NCBI RefSeq assembly: GCF_002505485.1
Contig: NZ_DAVG01000047.1
Span: 1-9,172 of the forward strand
Direction of reading: 5' to 3'
Length of the DNA stretch: 9,172 bases
Source: Methanosarcina sp. UBA5
GTDB lineage: Archaea; Halobacteriota; Methanosarcinia; Methanosarcinales; Methanosarcinaceae
In this document: positions 1 through 5,806 of the stretch, piece by piece
How positions within the stretch are numbered: the first letter of the stretch is position 1
Layout of the letters: every line of letters starts with the position of its first letter
Made by a program: the position numbers and the translations under genes
Notes under the pieces: model-generated
Databases searched by the model: none
Told to the model about the DNA's origin: nothing
What the model saw: only the letters and a program-made list of their open reading frames with translations

Positions 1-34
1 CTACCAAACTGTTACAGCTATATATACACGTGCA

Positions 35-52
35 AAATATTTAAAGCTTTCG
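35..52 (-). promoter_or_regulatory. Archaeal BRE/TATA-like promoter reading leftward
   Basis: On the minus strand the sequence reads CGAAAGCTTTAAATATTTT, a purine-rich BRE-like element directly followed by an AT-rich TATA-like octamer. A start of transcription about 25 nt downstream would fall near base 15, so any gene it drives lies left of the window. Its layout is almost the same as the box at 1747-1762 in front of the AbrB-like gene. This is seen by eye only. Confidence 0.4.
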
Positions 53-193
53 GTAAACATAAATACCATGACAGGGAAATGGAATTCCTACTGGCTGGTG
101 GACAACAGACTGTTATGTGCACTTCCAATCAGTTATTAAGAAAACACTGAAATTTCAGTTTATATGGTTGCCCGTTGTTTGTTAAGCGTGGTC

Positions 194-231
194 TGACTAA
201 TCAGTCAATATATTAACTGACTAGTCAGTCA
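194..231. promoter_or_regulatory. Two tandem TGACTARTCAGTCA operator-like boxes
   Basis: TGACTAATCAGTCA at 194-207 and TGACTAGTCAGTCA at 218-231 differ at one base and start 24 bp apart. Each has TGACT and AGTCA half-sites separated by four bases. The second copy also contains a perfect 14-bp palindrome, ACTGACTAGTCAGT (216-229). Dyad sites of this kind are typical of dimeric helix-turn-helix repressors, and TetR-family operators often look like this, but no regulator gene is visible in the window. The regulated gene may lie to the left, where a promoter at 35-52 reads outward. Confidence 0.5.
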
Positions 232-298
232 CGTCTTTCGGAGAGTTTAGTATTGTTTACCGTCGGCGTCGGTGCGCACATGGACGTGTGTCTAATCA

Positions 299-480
299 AA
301 TATATACAAAGCTAGCGCGTTTTGTCTGTTTCAGCCCACCGAGAGTGAAAAGTGTGCCTGTGCTGCCGAGGCTAGTCAAGCCCTGCTGTCTGCCTGGCTG
401 TTTCATCGAAACGGAGGTCTAACAATAAAATAGGGCTAAGTCAGCCGAATAAGGAAAATCGACTTCTCAAGCTGAGAAAC
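299..480 (+). ncRNA. Candidate structured non-coding RNA with a TATA-like box
   Basis: A TATA-like box (AAATATATAC, 299-308) precedes a patch clearly richer in G and C than its surroundings (about 320-420) that has no usable reading frame. Possible pairings are AGCCCT 379-384 with AGGGCT 432-437, enclosing the hairpin GTTTC-ATC-GAAAC at 400-412, and a separate perfect hairpin TTCTCA-AGC-TGAGAA at 464-478. It does not match a tRNA fold, and I see no RNase P or SRP RNA signature. There is no T-rich terminator at the end. The existence and boundaries of the RNA are inferred, and the strand is a guess based on the TATA box. Confidence 0.25.
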
Positions 481-614
481 CTTAATTATTCAAGATTCTG
501 AATTTAGCGTAACATTCAGCGCAGCAAAAACGCATGCACATGTAAATATCTCAAAGACCTAAAAGCACACCTAAACAATAACAACTGCCACAAAAACACG
601 ATATAAGTTTTTAA

Positions 615-644
615 GGGCGACGCAAGCCAAGTTTTGCTCGTCCC
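615..644. other. GC-rich hairpin with two single-base bulges
   Basis: GGG-CGA-(C)-GCAA at 615-625 pairs with TTGC-TCG-(T)-CCC at 634-644 around the loop GCCAAGTT. That gives ten pairs with one bulged base on each side. It stands out from the AT-rich surroundings. It is not followed by a T-run on either strand, so it is not a plain intrinsic terminator. Confidence 0.4.
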
Positions 645-718
645 CATATAGTTAACATAAAGAGGCTAAGAAAATATTGACGTTTTGGTGCTGTAGTGTC
701 TATTGGAACAGTGCAGAG

Positions 719-740
719 CAAAAAAGAAGAGAAGAAAAGA
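719..740 (-). terminator. Pyrimidine-tract terminator after the four-cysteine ORF
   Basis: Immediately after the stop codon of the 79-aa gene, the minus strand reads CTTTTCTTCTCTTCTTTTTT, a T-rich run without a stem. Archaeal RNA polymerase commonly terminates at such tracts. Confidence 0.45.
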
Positions 741-744
741 GTCT

Positions 745-984
745 TCAAATTTTGTGCTTTTTCATTTCGAGTTCAAATTCAGCTTTCGTAAGCCCGCCGT
801 ATCTCAGGATTCCTCTGTTCGTTTGTGCAAGTGCTACACGTACTCCTTTTGAAAGCTTGCACACGTTTTCTGGGTCATCAAGTTTTGAGATTGTAGCATC
901 AAGAGGACAATTCAACTTTTGACAGTTAGTATAGAAAGTGCAATCGAAAAACATCTTTCGTGAAAAATCGCGAGTCATAACCAC
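745..984 (-). CDS. Small four-cysteine protein, 79 aa, unknown function
   Basis: The function is not recognised. The start is GTG at 984, chosen because a strong ribosome binding site, AAGGAGGT (991-998), lies 6 nt upstream; an in-frame ATG two codons later would sit too far away. The protein has cysteines at residues 15, 21, 26 and 42 (spacing C-x5-C-x4-C-x15-C), which may bind a metal. A basic and charged C-terminus follows (AEFELEMKKHK). There is no signal peptide or membrane segment. It lies 171 bp downstream of the VLP-type zinc-ribbon gene on the same strand and is followed by a pyrimidine tract. The good ribosome binding site and composition favour a real gene. An overlapping plus-strand frame (677-922) has no such support. 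Confidence 0.65.
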   Translation of the reverse strand: MVMTRDFSRKMFFDCTFYTNCQKLNCPLDATISKLDDPENVCKLSKGVRVALAQTNRGILRYGGLTKAEFELEMKKHKI

Positions 985-990
985 AGCTTA

Positions 991-998
991 ACCTCCTT
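991..998 (-). promoter_or_regulatory. Strong ribosome binding site deciding a GTG start
   Basis: AAGGAGGT on the minus strand, 6 nt before the GTG at 984. It is the strongest Shine-Dalgarno match in the window and fixes the start of the 79-aa gene. Confidence 0.7.
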
Positions 999-1057
999 GT
1001 AATCAGCTAGAGCTTTTCTTTTCTCACTATAGCGAAGAAACAGAAAAAGTTTTGACA

Positions 1058-1079
1058 AGTTAAGGTAAATACCTTAGCT
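1058..1079. promoter_or_regulatory. 22-bp inverted repeat between two small genes
   Basis: AGTTAAGGTA and TACCTTAGCT, separated by AA, form arms of ten bases with one mismatch. It lies in the 171-bp spacer between the VLP-type gene and the 79-aa gene. It could be an operator for the downstream gene, or a terminator or attenuator hairpin: the minus strand runs into ACTTTTTCTG roughly ten bases later. The sequence alone does not decide. Confidence 0.4.
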
Positions 1080-1155
1080 CAATAAAAACCGTAAAAATTT
1101 TCATTATCTGTAAACACTGTAAGGTTTATCTATTGCGTGACAACCTGTCAGGAAC

Positions 1156-1539
1156 TCAGTGCATTTTTGAATCAGCTCTGTGTTTTTGCTGCCGTGCTTT
1201 ATTCTGTGCTTTTTTCACTTTGATCAGGCATTTTGGGCAGTACTGCGCCCTGTTTGACTGAACAGTTATCGACTTCCCACATACAGTGCATTTTTTCTGC
1301 ACAATGTTCAAACCTGAATCAAAATGCAGAACTTCAGATTCAAGAACCTGATTTAAAGGCAGCACAGCCTCTAAAAACCAGTCGCAGCCTAGTTCACGGT
1401 TAGACACTTGCGTGCACTTGTGATAAGCACCGTTATCTAGAAGAACACAGTTGCCGTTGTCAAAATTACAACACTCATTTCGAATTAGTGAGGTGACTTT
1501 CCTACTTTGTTCGGTGGTCATATCGTTTTCAAGTGCCAT
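1156..1539 (-). CDS. Cysteine-rich VLP-type zinc-ribbon protein
   Basis: The 127-aa product fits my recollection of the 'cysteine-rich VLP' family (Cys_rich_VLP), found mostly in Firmicutes integrative elements and plasmids. The N-terminal half carries C23, C24, C31, C42 and C52 and the family signature CDWFLEAVLP (residues 52-61, with V59-L60-P61). The C-terminal half holds a zinc-ribbon pair, C84-x2-C87 and C101-x2-C104 (CTVC...CPKC), followed by a basic tail (KVKKAQNKARQQKHR) that could contact nucleic acid. Its biochemical role is unknown; in other hosts it sits near mobilisation genes. It starts 4 nt after the stop of the upstream AbrB-like gene, so the two are probably cotranscribed and translationally coupled. 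Its presence in what seems to be an archaeon suggests horizontal transfer. Confidence 0.8.
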   Translation of the reverse strand: MALENDMTTEQSRKVTSLIRNECCNFDNGNCVLLDNGAYHKCTQVSNRELGCDWFLEAVLPLNQVLESEVLHFDSGLNIVQKKCTVCGKSITVQSNRAQYCPKCLIKVKKAQNKARQQKHRADSKMH

Positions 1540-1543
1540 ATTA

Positions 1544-1702
1544 TCACTCTATTTTAACTTTTACAATGTGAATAGTGTTTCCCACTCGCGTAATAGTGAC
1601 GAAATCATCACATGACCACTCAAGCTTTTCTGCTAATTTTTTAGGAATACTAATTCCGACGGTGCCTTCTTTATTAAGTTTTAAAAGTTTTTTAGTTACC
1701 AT
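1544..1702 (-). CDS. AbrB/SpoVT-type DNA-binding protein, 52 aa
   Basis: A 52-residue frame from ATG at 1702 to TGA at 1544 reads MVTKKLLKLNKEGTVGISIP, then KKLAEKLEWSCDDFVTI and a final strand IHIVKVKIE. The order of strand, glycine turn, ISIPKKLAEKLEW, and D-x-V-x-I is the swapped-hairpin AbrB fold seen in transition-state regulators and in antitoxins. Such proteins dimerise and bind DNA, often their own promoter. The start is supported by GGGAG (1712-1716), 9 nt upstream, and a BRE/TATA-like box about 50 nt upstream. No toxin such as a PIN or MazF protein is next to it. The partner is the VLP-type zinc-ribbon gene, starting 4 nt after its stop. A cysteine at residue 31 follows the conserved W29. 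Confidence 0.8.
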   Translation of the reverse strand: MVTKKLLKLNKEGTVGISIPKKLAEKLEWSCDDFVTITRVGNTIHIVKVKIE

Positions 1703-1746
1703 ACAATAACACTCCCGTATGTTTATTATATAATATAAGTTTTGAA

Positions 1747-1762
1747 GTATTTAAGCTTTTCG
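1747..1762 (-). promoter_or_regulatory. BRE/TATA-like promoter of the AbrB-like operon
   Basis: The minus strand reads CGAAAAGCTTAAATAC, a purine-rich BRE followed by a TATA-like box. A start 25 nt downstream would be near 1726, giving a leader of about 24 nt to the ATG at 1702 with its GGGAG box. This is a good fit to archaeal promoter spacing. A bacterial reading using TATAAT-like bases near 1730 is possible but has no convincing -35 box. Confidence 0.5.
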
Positions 1763-1784
1763 AAAGATTAATATGTTATGAGAT

Positions 1785-1906
1785 AGCGGTATTTAAAATA
1801 ACCGCTCAAAATTAGTATGGGAATACAGCAGTCGCGCATATATGTGATGTATATACGCCACACATATTGCATACGGTTGGCATATGCAGCATGTGAAAGT
1901 TATGCG
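1785..1906. other. Cluster of inverted repeats in a gene-free spacer
   Basis: Three nested or adjacent pairings are visible. AGCGGT 1785-1790 pairs with ACCGCT 1801-1806 around an AT-only loop. A 13-base arm, CACATATTGCATA (1861-1873), pairs with TATGCAGCATGTG (1883-1895) at 11 of 13 positions around a 9-nt loop. CGCATA 1835-1840 pairs with TATGCG 1901-1906 and would enclose the second hairpin. There is no gene here. The segment sits between the AbrB operon promoter and the terminator of the HEAT-repeat gene. Confidence 0.4.
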
Positions 1907-2002
1907 AAATTTACGTAACAGGAGAGTAAAGAAGTTAGAGTGAGAAAGAAAAACAGTATAAGAAAATAGTAAGTAGATGGAAAAGAAGAAAAAGAAGATT
2001 AG

Positions 2003-2027
2003 AAAAAACCCAAGCAGCCAACTGCTT
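2003..2027 (-). terminator. Hairpin plus T-run terminator of the HEAT-repeat gene
   Basis: On the minus strand AAGCAG-TTGG-CTGCTT forms a six-pair stem with a four-base loop, followed by GGG and six T residues. It begins about 40 nt past the stop of the HEAT-repeat gene and then runs into a long pyrimidine-rich stretch. Confidence 0.6.
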
Positions 2028-2067
2028 TTTAATGTCTCCCACTTCGTCAACAAATATATAAATTGTT

Positions 2068-5000
2068 TTAATGAGCTAATGTGATCAGCATAGGGATCAC
2101 AAAATCAATGAATGAAATAAATGCCGAAGATCTTTGTAGTATCCTATCATAATCTGATTGTTTTAATTCATTCAATTTTTTAGAATATTCCTGGTGAAAT
2201 TTATCATTCTTTTTAAAAAATTCAGATATTATGTGATTTATTTCATTGAAGCGTTCTAGCATATTGTTGTTTAAACCGTTTAGCTTCTCAGCCTGCGTAG
2301 AATTTAATTCTTTAATAGAGACTACATTTAAGCTCCCTATTTCGTTTAGTTTTTTCAATTCTATTTTCATGGCATTGAGGCTTGAAATAATATTATGGGA
2401 GTTCAATTTGTTTTTGAAGATATCATAGTTTATGTAAGTCAACTGCGTATCCAATTTTTCTTCAATTCTATTTAACTGGATAGTTATATCAAGTTGATAA
2501 GAGAGTTTACCTAAGATATTAACCATAATAGGTATTTTATCTTCAATTGATGATTCTACATACATCATTTTAAGTAATTCACATGCTTCACCTTTTTGAC
2601 CTTCAGGAAACTTAGAACAGATAGCTCTCATTGTGTTCTGCATAATAGTTACTTGTTTTTTAAATCCTAATGGATCTCTAATCGGTAAAAGAAATTGACT
2701 ATTTTGATTTAATTCATTACCCAATTTTTCAAATTGAGTTCCTCTCGTTTGCTCACGAATTACTTCTGTTTTCTTTTGAATTTCGTTAAGAAGTTCTTTT
2801 AAATTTCTATCTAAAATAGGTAGTCCTTTTCTCAGAACTTCTGTAGCAAACGGCGCTTTCTTGTCAGTGCATTTCATTAGTTCTGCAGCATGATCACAGT
2901 ATTTCCTATAATAATTGAGTTCGCCTTTTTTTGCTTCTAAATCTAGTTTTTCTAAGTTTTGGACTTCTTTTAAGGCGTTTGCAAGATTTTCAACCGCTTC
3001 AAAAAGCTGTTTTTTGCTCTCTGAGCCTTGAATCGCAGCTTTAGCTTCTTCCAGATATTTATTTACTTCTTCTCTAGCTTCTTGTTTTTTGAAAATTATT
3101 GTATGGAATGAGCGATAAAAAGGAAGGCAAAATTGAGCAGGATTAAAGTAACGTGATTCTTTTGCTGCAGTCTCGAAAAATTTTATTGCCTTTTCTAACT
3201 CTTTTTTGTAATCTTCATCTGTTGCTGCCAGGGAAGCCATGAATATTGAGACTTTTCCAAGAGAATGATTTGCTCGGGATCTCACATACTCGTCTTCATC
3301 ATTACTAAGTTTACATAAGTCATTCCATGCTTGTTGCTTATCTGGCATTCGAGAGAACGCAGAACCAAGAGCAGAAGCAGCACTAGACCTCACAAACTCG
3401 TTTCCATCATTTATTAGTCTGTGTAAGTCATTCCATGCCTGTTGTCTATCTGGCAATTCAGAAAAAGCAGAACCAATAGCAAAGGCAGCATTAAGCCTCA
3501 CAGAACTGTCTTCATCATTTGTCAGTATATGTATATCATTCCATGCCTCTAGTTTATCTGGCAATTGAGAAAATGCAAAACCAAGAGATTCGGCAGCACT
3601 AGACCTCACATACTCGTCTTCATCCTTGGTCAGTCTAAGCAAATCATTCCATGCCTGTTGCTGATCTGGCACTTGAGAAAACATATATATAAGAGCATAG
3701 GCAGCTTGACACTTCACACAACTGTCTTCGTCCTTGGTCAGTCTGTGTAAGTCATTCCATGCCTGTTGTTTATCTGGCACTTGAGAAAATGCAGAACCAA
3801 GATCAAAGACAGCACTATAACTTATTCCAATATCTTCAACATTGGTCAGTCTAATTAAGTCATTCCATGCCTGTAGTTTATCTGGTGCTTGAGAAGACAC
3901 GGAACCAAGAGCTTTGACAGCACTAGACCTTATTTCAATATCTTCGTCCTTGGTCAGTCTGTGTAAGTCATTCCATGCCTGTTGTTTATCTGGCAATTCA
4001 GAAAAAGCAGAAACAATAGCAGAGGCAGCCATAGACCTCGCAAAATAGACTTTATCATTTGTCAGTCTGTGTAAATCATTCCATGCCTGCTGTTTATCTG
4101 GCAGTTGAGAAAAAGCAGAACCAAGAGCAGAGGCAGCTATAGACCTCATTTCACTATCTTCATCCTTGGTCAGTCTGTGTAAGTCATTCCATGCCTGTTG
4201 TTTATCCGGTGCTTGAGAAAAAGCAGAGCCAAGAGCATCGGCAGCATAAGACCTCACATCACTGTCTTTATCACTTATCATTCTGAGTAAGTCATCCCAT
4301 GCATGTTTTTTATCTGGCAATTCAGAAAAAGCAGAACCAAGAGCAGAGACAGCATATTTCCTCACTTTCCAGTCTTCATCATTGGTCAGTCTAAGTAAAT
4401 CATTCCATGCCTGTTTTTTATCTGGCAATTGAGAAAACGCAGATTCGAGAGCAGAGACAGCCCCAGACCTCACATAATGGTATTCATTCTTGGTCAGTCT
4501 ATGTAAGTCATTCCATGCCTGTTTTTTATCTGGTACTTGAGAAAAAGCGAAACCAAGAGTAGAGGCAGCCCAATACCTCACACCACTGTCTTCATCATTT
4601 GTCAGTCTAATTAAATCATTCCATGCCTGTTGTTTATTTGGCAATTCAGAAAAAGCAGAAACAATAACAGAGGCAGCTATAGACCTCACATTAATGTTTT
4701 TATCGTTTGCCAGTCTGTGTAAATCATTCCATGCCTGTTGCTTGTCTGGAATGTCAGAAAACGCAGAACCAAGAGCTTTGACAGCACTAGACCTCACTTC
4801 AATATCTTCATTATTTGTCAGTCTATGTAAGCCATTCCATGCCTGTTGCTTATCTGGGACTTGAGAAAAAGTAGAACCAAGAGCTTCAGCAGCACTGGAT
4901 CTCACAAGAAAATCTTCATCACTAGTCAGTGTATGTAAAGCATCCCATGCCTGTTGCTTATCTGGGACTTCAGAAAATACAGAACAAAGAGCAGAGGCAG

Positions 5001-5172
5001 CATATTTCCTCACTTTCCAGTCTTCATCATTGGTCAGTCTATACAAGTCATTCCATGCTTGTTGTTTATTTGGTAGGTCTGAAAAATGAAGTCTTAACTC
5101 CTTTAATGCATGTATACGCTCTTTTGGATCATTGCTTATACATTGATTGTGAATTTCCTCTTGGTCTACCAA
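2068..5172 (-). CDS. Large HEAT-repeat protein with coiled-coil C-terminus
   Basis: The 1034-residue protein starts at TTG 5172; an in-frame stop lies seven codons upstream and no ATG is available, so TTG is the only reasonable start. Residues 34-645 are 17 tandem 36-residue helical repeats of the form PDKQQAWNDLHRLTNDED..VRSSAASALGSAFSQ, preceded by one degenerate unit. These resemble HEAT repeats, which build curved scaffolds for protein binding. Residues 646 to about 890 are charged helical sequence without repeats. About 890-1014 looks like coiled coil (RIEEKLDTQL, KIELKKLNEI, HQEYSKKLNELK). The last 20 residues are hydrophobic (SSAFISFIDFVIPMLITLAH) and could be a tail anchor or buried helix. 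No enzymatic motif is visible. The repeat style is one I associate with Methanosarcina. The likely role is protein interaction scaffolding; the partner is unknown. Confidence 0.85.
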   Translation of the reverse strand: MVDQEEIHNQCISNDPKERIHALKELRLHFSDLPNKQQAWNDLYRLTNDEDWKVRKYAASALCSVFSEVPDKQQAWDALHTLTSDEDFLVRSSAAEALGSTFSQVPDKQQAWNGLHRLTNNEDIEVRSSAVKALGSAFSDIPDKQQAWNDLHRLANDKNINVRSIAASVIVSAFSELPNKQQAWNDLIRLTNDEDSGVRYWAASTLGFAFSQVPDKKQAWNDLHRLTKNEYHYVRSGAVSALESAFSQLPDKKQAWNDLLRLTNDEDWKVRKYAVSALGSAFSELPDKKHAWDDLLRMISDKDSDVRSYAADALGSAFSQAPDKQQAWNDLHRLTKDEDSEMRSIAASALGSAFSQLPDKQQAWNDLHRLTNDKVYFARSMAASAIVSAFSELPDKQQAWNDLHRLTKDEDIEIRSSAVKALGSVSSQAPDKLQAWNDLIRLTNVEDIGISYSAVFDLGSAFSQVPDKQQAWNDLHRLTKDEDSCVKCQAAYALIYMFSQVPDQQQAWNDLLRLTKDEDEYVRSSAAESLGFAFSQLPDKLEAWNDIHILTNDEDSSVRLNAAFAIGSAFSELPDRQQAWNDLHRLINDGNEFVRSSAASALGSAFSRMPDKQQAWNDLCKLSNDEDEYVRSRANHSLGKVSIFMASLAATDEDYKKELEKAIKFFETAAKESRYFNPAQFCLPFYRSFHTIIFKKQEAREEVNKYLEEAKAAIQGSESKKQLFEAVENLANALKEVQNLEKLDLEAKKGELNYYRKYCDHAAELMKCTDKKAPFATEVLRKGLPILDRNLKELLNEIQKKTEVIREQTRGTQFEKLGNELNQNSQFLLPIRDPLGFKKQVTIMQNTMRAICSKFPEGQKGEACELLKMMYVESSIEDKIPIMVNILGKLSYQLDITIQLNRIEEKLDTQLTYINYDIFKNKLNSHNIISSLNAMKIELKKLNEIGSLNVVSIKELNSTQAEKLNGLNNNMLERFNEINHIISEFFKKNDKFHQEYSKKLNELKQSDYDRILQRSSAFISFIDFVIPMLITLAH
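3238..5073 (-). repeat. Seventeen tandem 108-bp coding repeats
   Basis: Each 108-bp unit encodes one 36-residue HEAT-type repeat, and the phase is kept throughout. Some units are more alike than their neighbours. The 40 bases at 4353-4392 are identical to those at 5001-5040, exactly 648 bp (six units) away; both encode the DEDWKVRKYA variant. Other related pairs are units 5 and 11 (IVSAFSEL) and units 4 and 12 (VRSSAVKALG / IRSSAVKALG). The array seems to have grown by duplication of multi-unit blocks followed by divergence. Confidence 0.85.
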
Positions 5173-5203
5173 CTGCCAAACACCGTAAAATCATATCAAG
5201 TTG

Positions 5204-5220
5204 ATATTTAAAAAGTTTCC
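5204..5220 (-). promoter_or_regulatory. BRE/TATA-like promoter of the HEAT-repeat gene
   Basis: On the minus strand GGAAAC (5215-5220) precedes TTTTAAATAT (5204-5213). Transcription about 26 nt downstream would begin near 5182, only about ten bases before the TTG start. That implies a very short leader, in keeping with the lack of a clear ribosome binding site; only a weak GGTG is present. Confidence 0.45.
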
Positions 5221-5500
5221 TTTTTGATTTTAGAGAACACAAGATAACGTTAAACTGTATACGTATGTTATGTGTAAGCAATTTAAGTAAAAATTAGAAA
5301 TAATATCAGAATATGTAATAGAAATAGTATACAACTTACTGAATTAATAAAAAGATTATACAGGTTTAAACTAAAGTTTTTCGGAAAAGATCCTGTAAAT
5401 GCAACTATAACATAACCGAAAAATGTAATTGATAAGTAATATAATCATCAACGGTTACTAGGGAAGTAATTACATCATCCGCCTTAATAGAACTGAATAA

Positions 5501-5612
5501 TAAGTAGGTATGGGTGGGAGAGCCCAACCCCACCCACGGGCTTGAGAGGAGCAGGGTGAAACGATAATACCTGCCCCTTATAATTACAGACCAAACCTAG
5601 GAAATAGGTCTG
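5501..5612. ncRNA. Candidate structured RNA or mobile-element end
   Basis: A sharp GC-rich island. TGGGTGGG (5511-5518) pairs perfectly with CCCACCCA (5529-5536) around a 10-nt loop. An outer stem is possible between TAAG-t-AGGTAT (5501-5511) and ATACCT-gccc-CTTA (5567-5580). A second hairpin follows: CAGACC (5587-5592) with GGTCTG (5607-5612), or alternatively ACCTA-GGAAA-TAGGT (5595-5609), which is mutually exclusive with it. I do not recognise a known RNA family. It could also be a terminal remnant of a transposable element. The strand cannot be assigned. Confidence 0.35.
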
Positions 5613-5623
5613 CATACAAGTAT

Positions 5624-5656
5624 CAGTGTTAAAAATATTTAAATGTTTTTACAGTG
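5624..5656. repeat. Imperfect 33-bp inverted repeat
   Basis: CAGTGTTAAAAA and GTTTTTACAGTG flank the centre TATTTAAAT. The arms match at about nine of twelve positions. The centre resembles an archaeal TATA box, so the dyad could overlap a promoter, but no gene start follows nearby. Confidence 0.3.
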
Positions 5657-5806
5657 TTTATCAGATTTCATACACTCATATTGCCAGAAGCATCTCCAAG
5701 AATTAAGTTTCTGGATCCTATTACCGGCTCATAATTAGGGTTTTAGAGAGGTAGAAGTGTTTGTTTGGTGAAATATCTGACTGCAAGAGTCTGATTTTAT
5801 GTTTAT

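Larger units (their letters stand above)
1..744. other. Gene-free spacer, about 740 bp
   Basis: No reading frame here looks like a real gene. The only start-to-stop frames are tiny or lack a ribosome binding site, for example a 23-codon frame from an ATG at 68 and a 36-codon minus frame at 296-406. The segment does contain a leftward BRE/TATA-like box near 35-52, two tandem 14-bp boxes at 194-231, a GC-rich patch from about 320 to 420 with a TATA-like box just upstream, and hairpins at 464-478 and 615-644. These are listed separately. Confidence 0.6.
5173..5806. other. Gene-free spacer with GC-rich foldable element
   Basis: This stretch of about 630 bp separates the HEAT-repeat gene from the acetyltransferase and carries no credible reading frame. 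It holds the HEAT gene promoter at its left end, a GC-rich foldable element at 5501-5612, a near-palindrome at 5624-5656 and a small hairpin CCAGAA/TTCTGG (5684-5689 with 5709-5714). The rest is plain AT-rich sequence. Confidence 0.6.

Noticed and set aside
68..139. 23-codon plus-strand frame from ATG at 68
   Set aside because: It is very short, without a ribosome binding site, and a TATA-like box upstream is not enough.
296..406. 36-codon minus-strand frame in the GC-rich patch
   Set aside because: It has no ribosome binding site and low-information composition; it is more likely a chance frame.
361..437. tRNA-like start GCCGAGGCTAGTCAAGCCC
   Set aside because: No matching acceptor 3' strand (CCTCGGC) and no proper anticodon or T arm follow.
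677..922. 81-codon plus-strand frame
   Set aside because: It lies antisense to the 79-aa four-cysteine gene, which has a much better ribosome binding site.
1793..2053. 86-codon minus-strand frame with a hydrophobic N-terminus
   Set aside because: It starts at TTG inside the HEAT gene 3' region, reads through the terminator hairpin, and its Phe/Leu-rich composition simply reflects the pyrimidine tract. It has no ribosome binding site.
3238..5073. CRISPR-like regular repeats
   Set aside because: The 108-bp period is in frame and encodes 36-residue HEAT-type units. There are no unique spacers between identical short repeats.
5512..5556. G-quadruplex from four GGG runs
   Set aside because: The loops between runs are up to about 20 nt, and the first two runs pair perfectly with a nearby C-rich arm.
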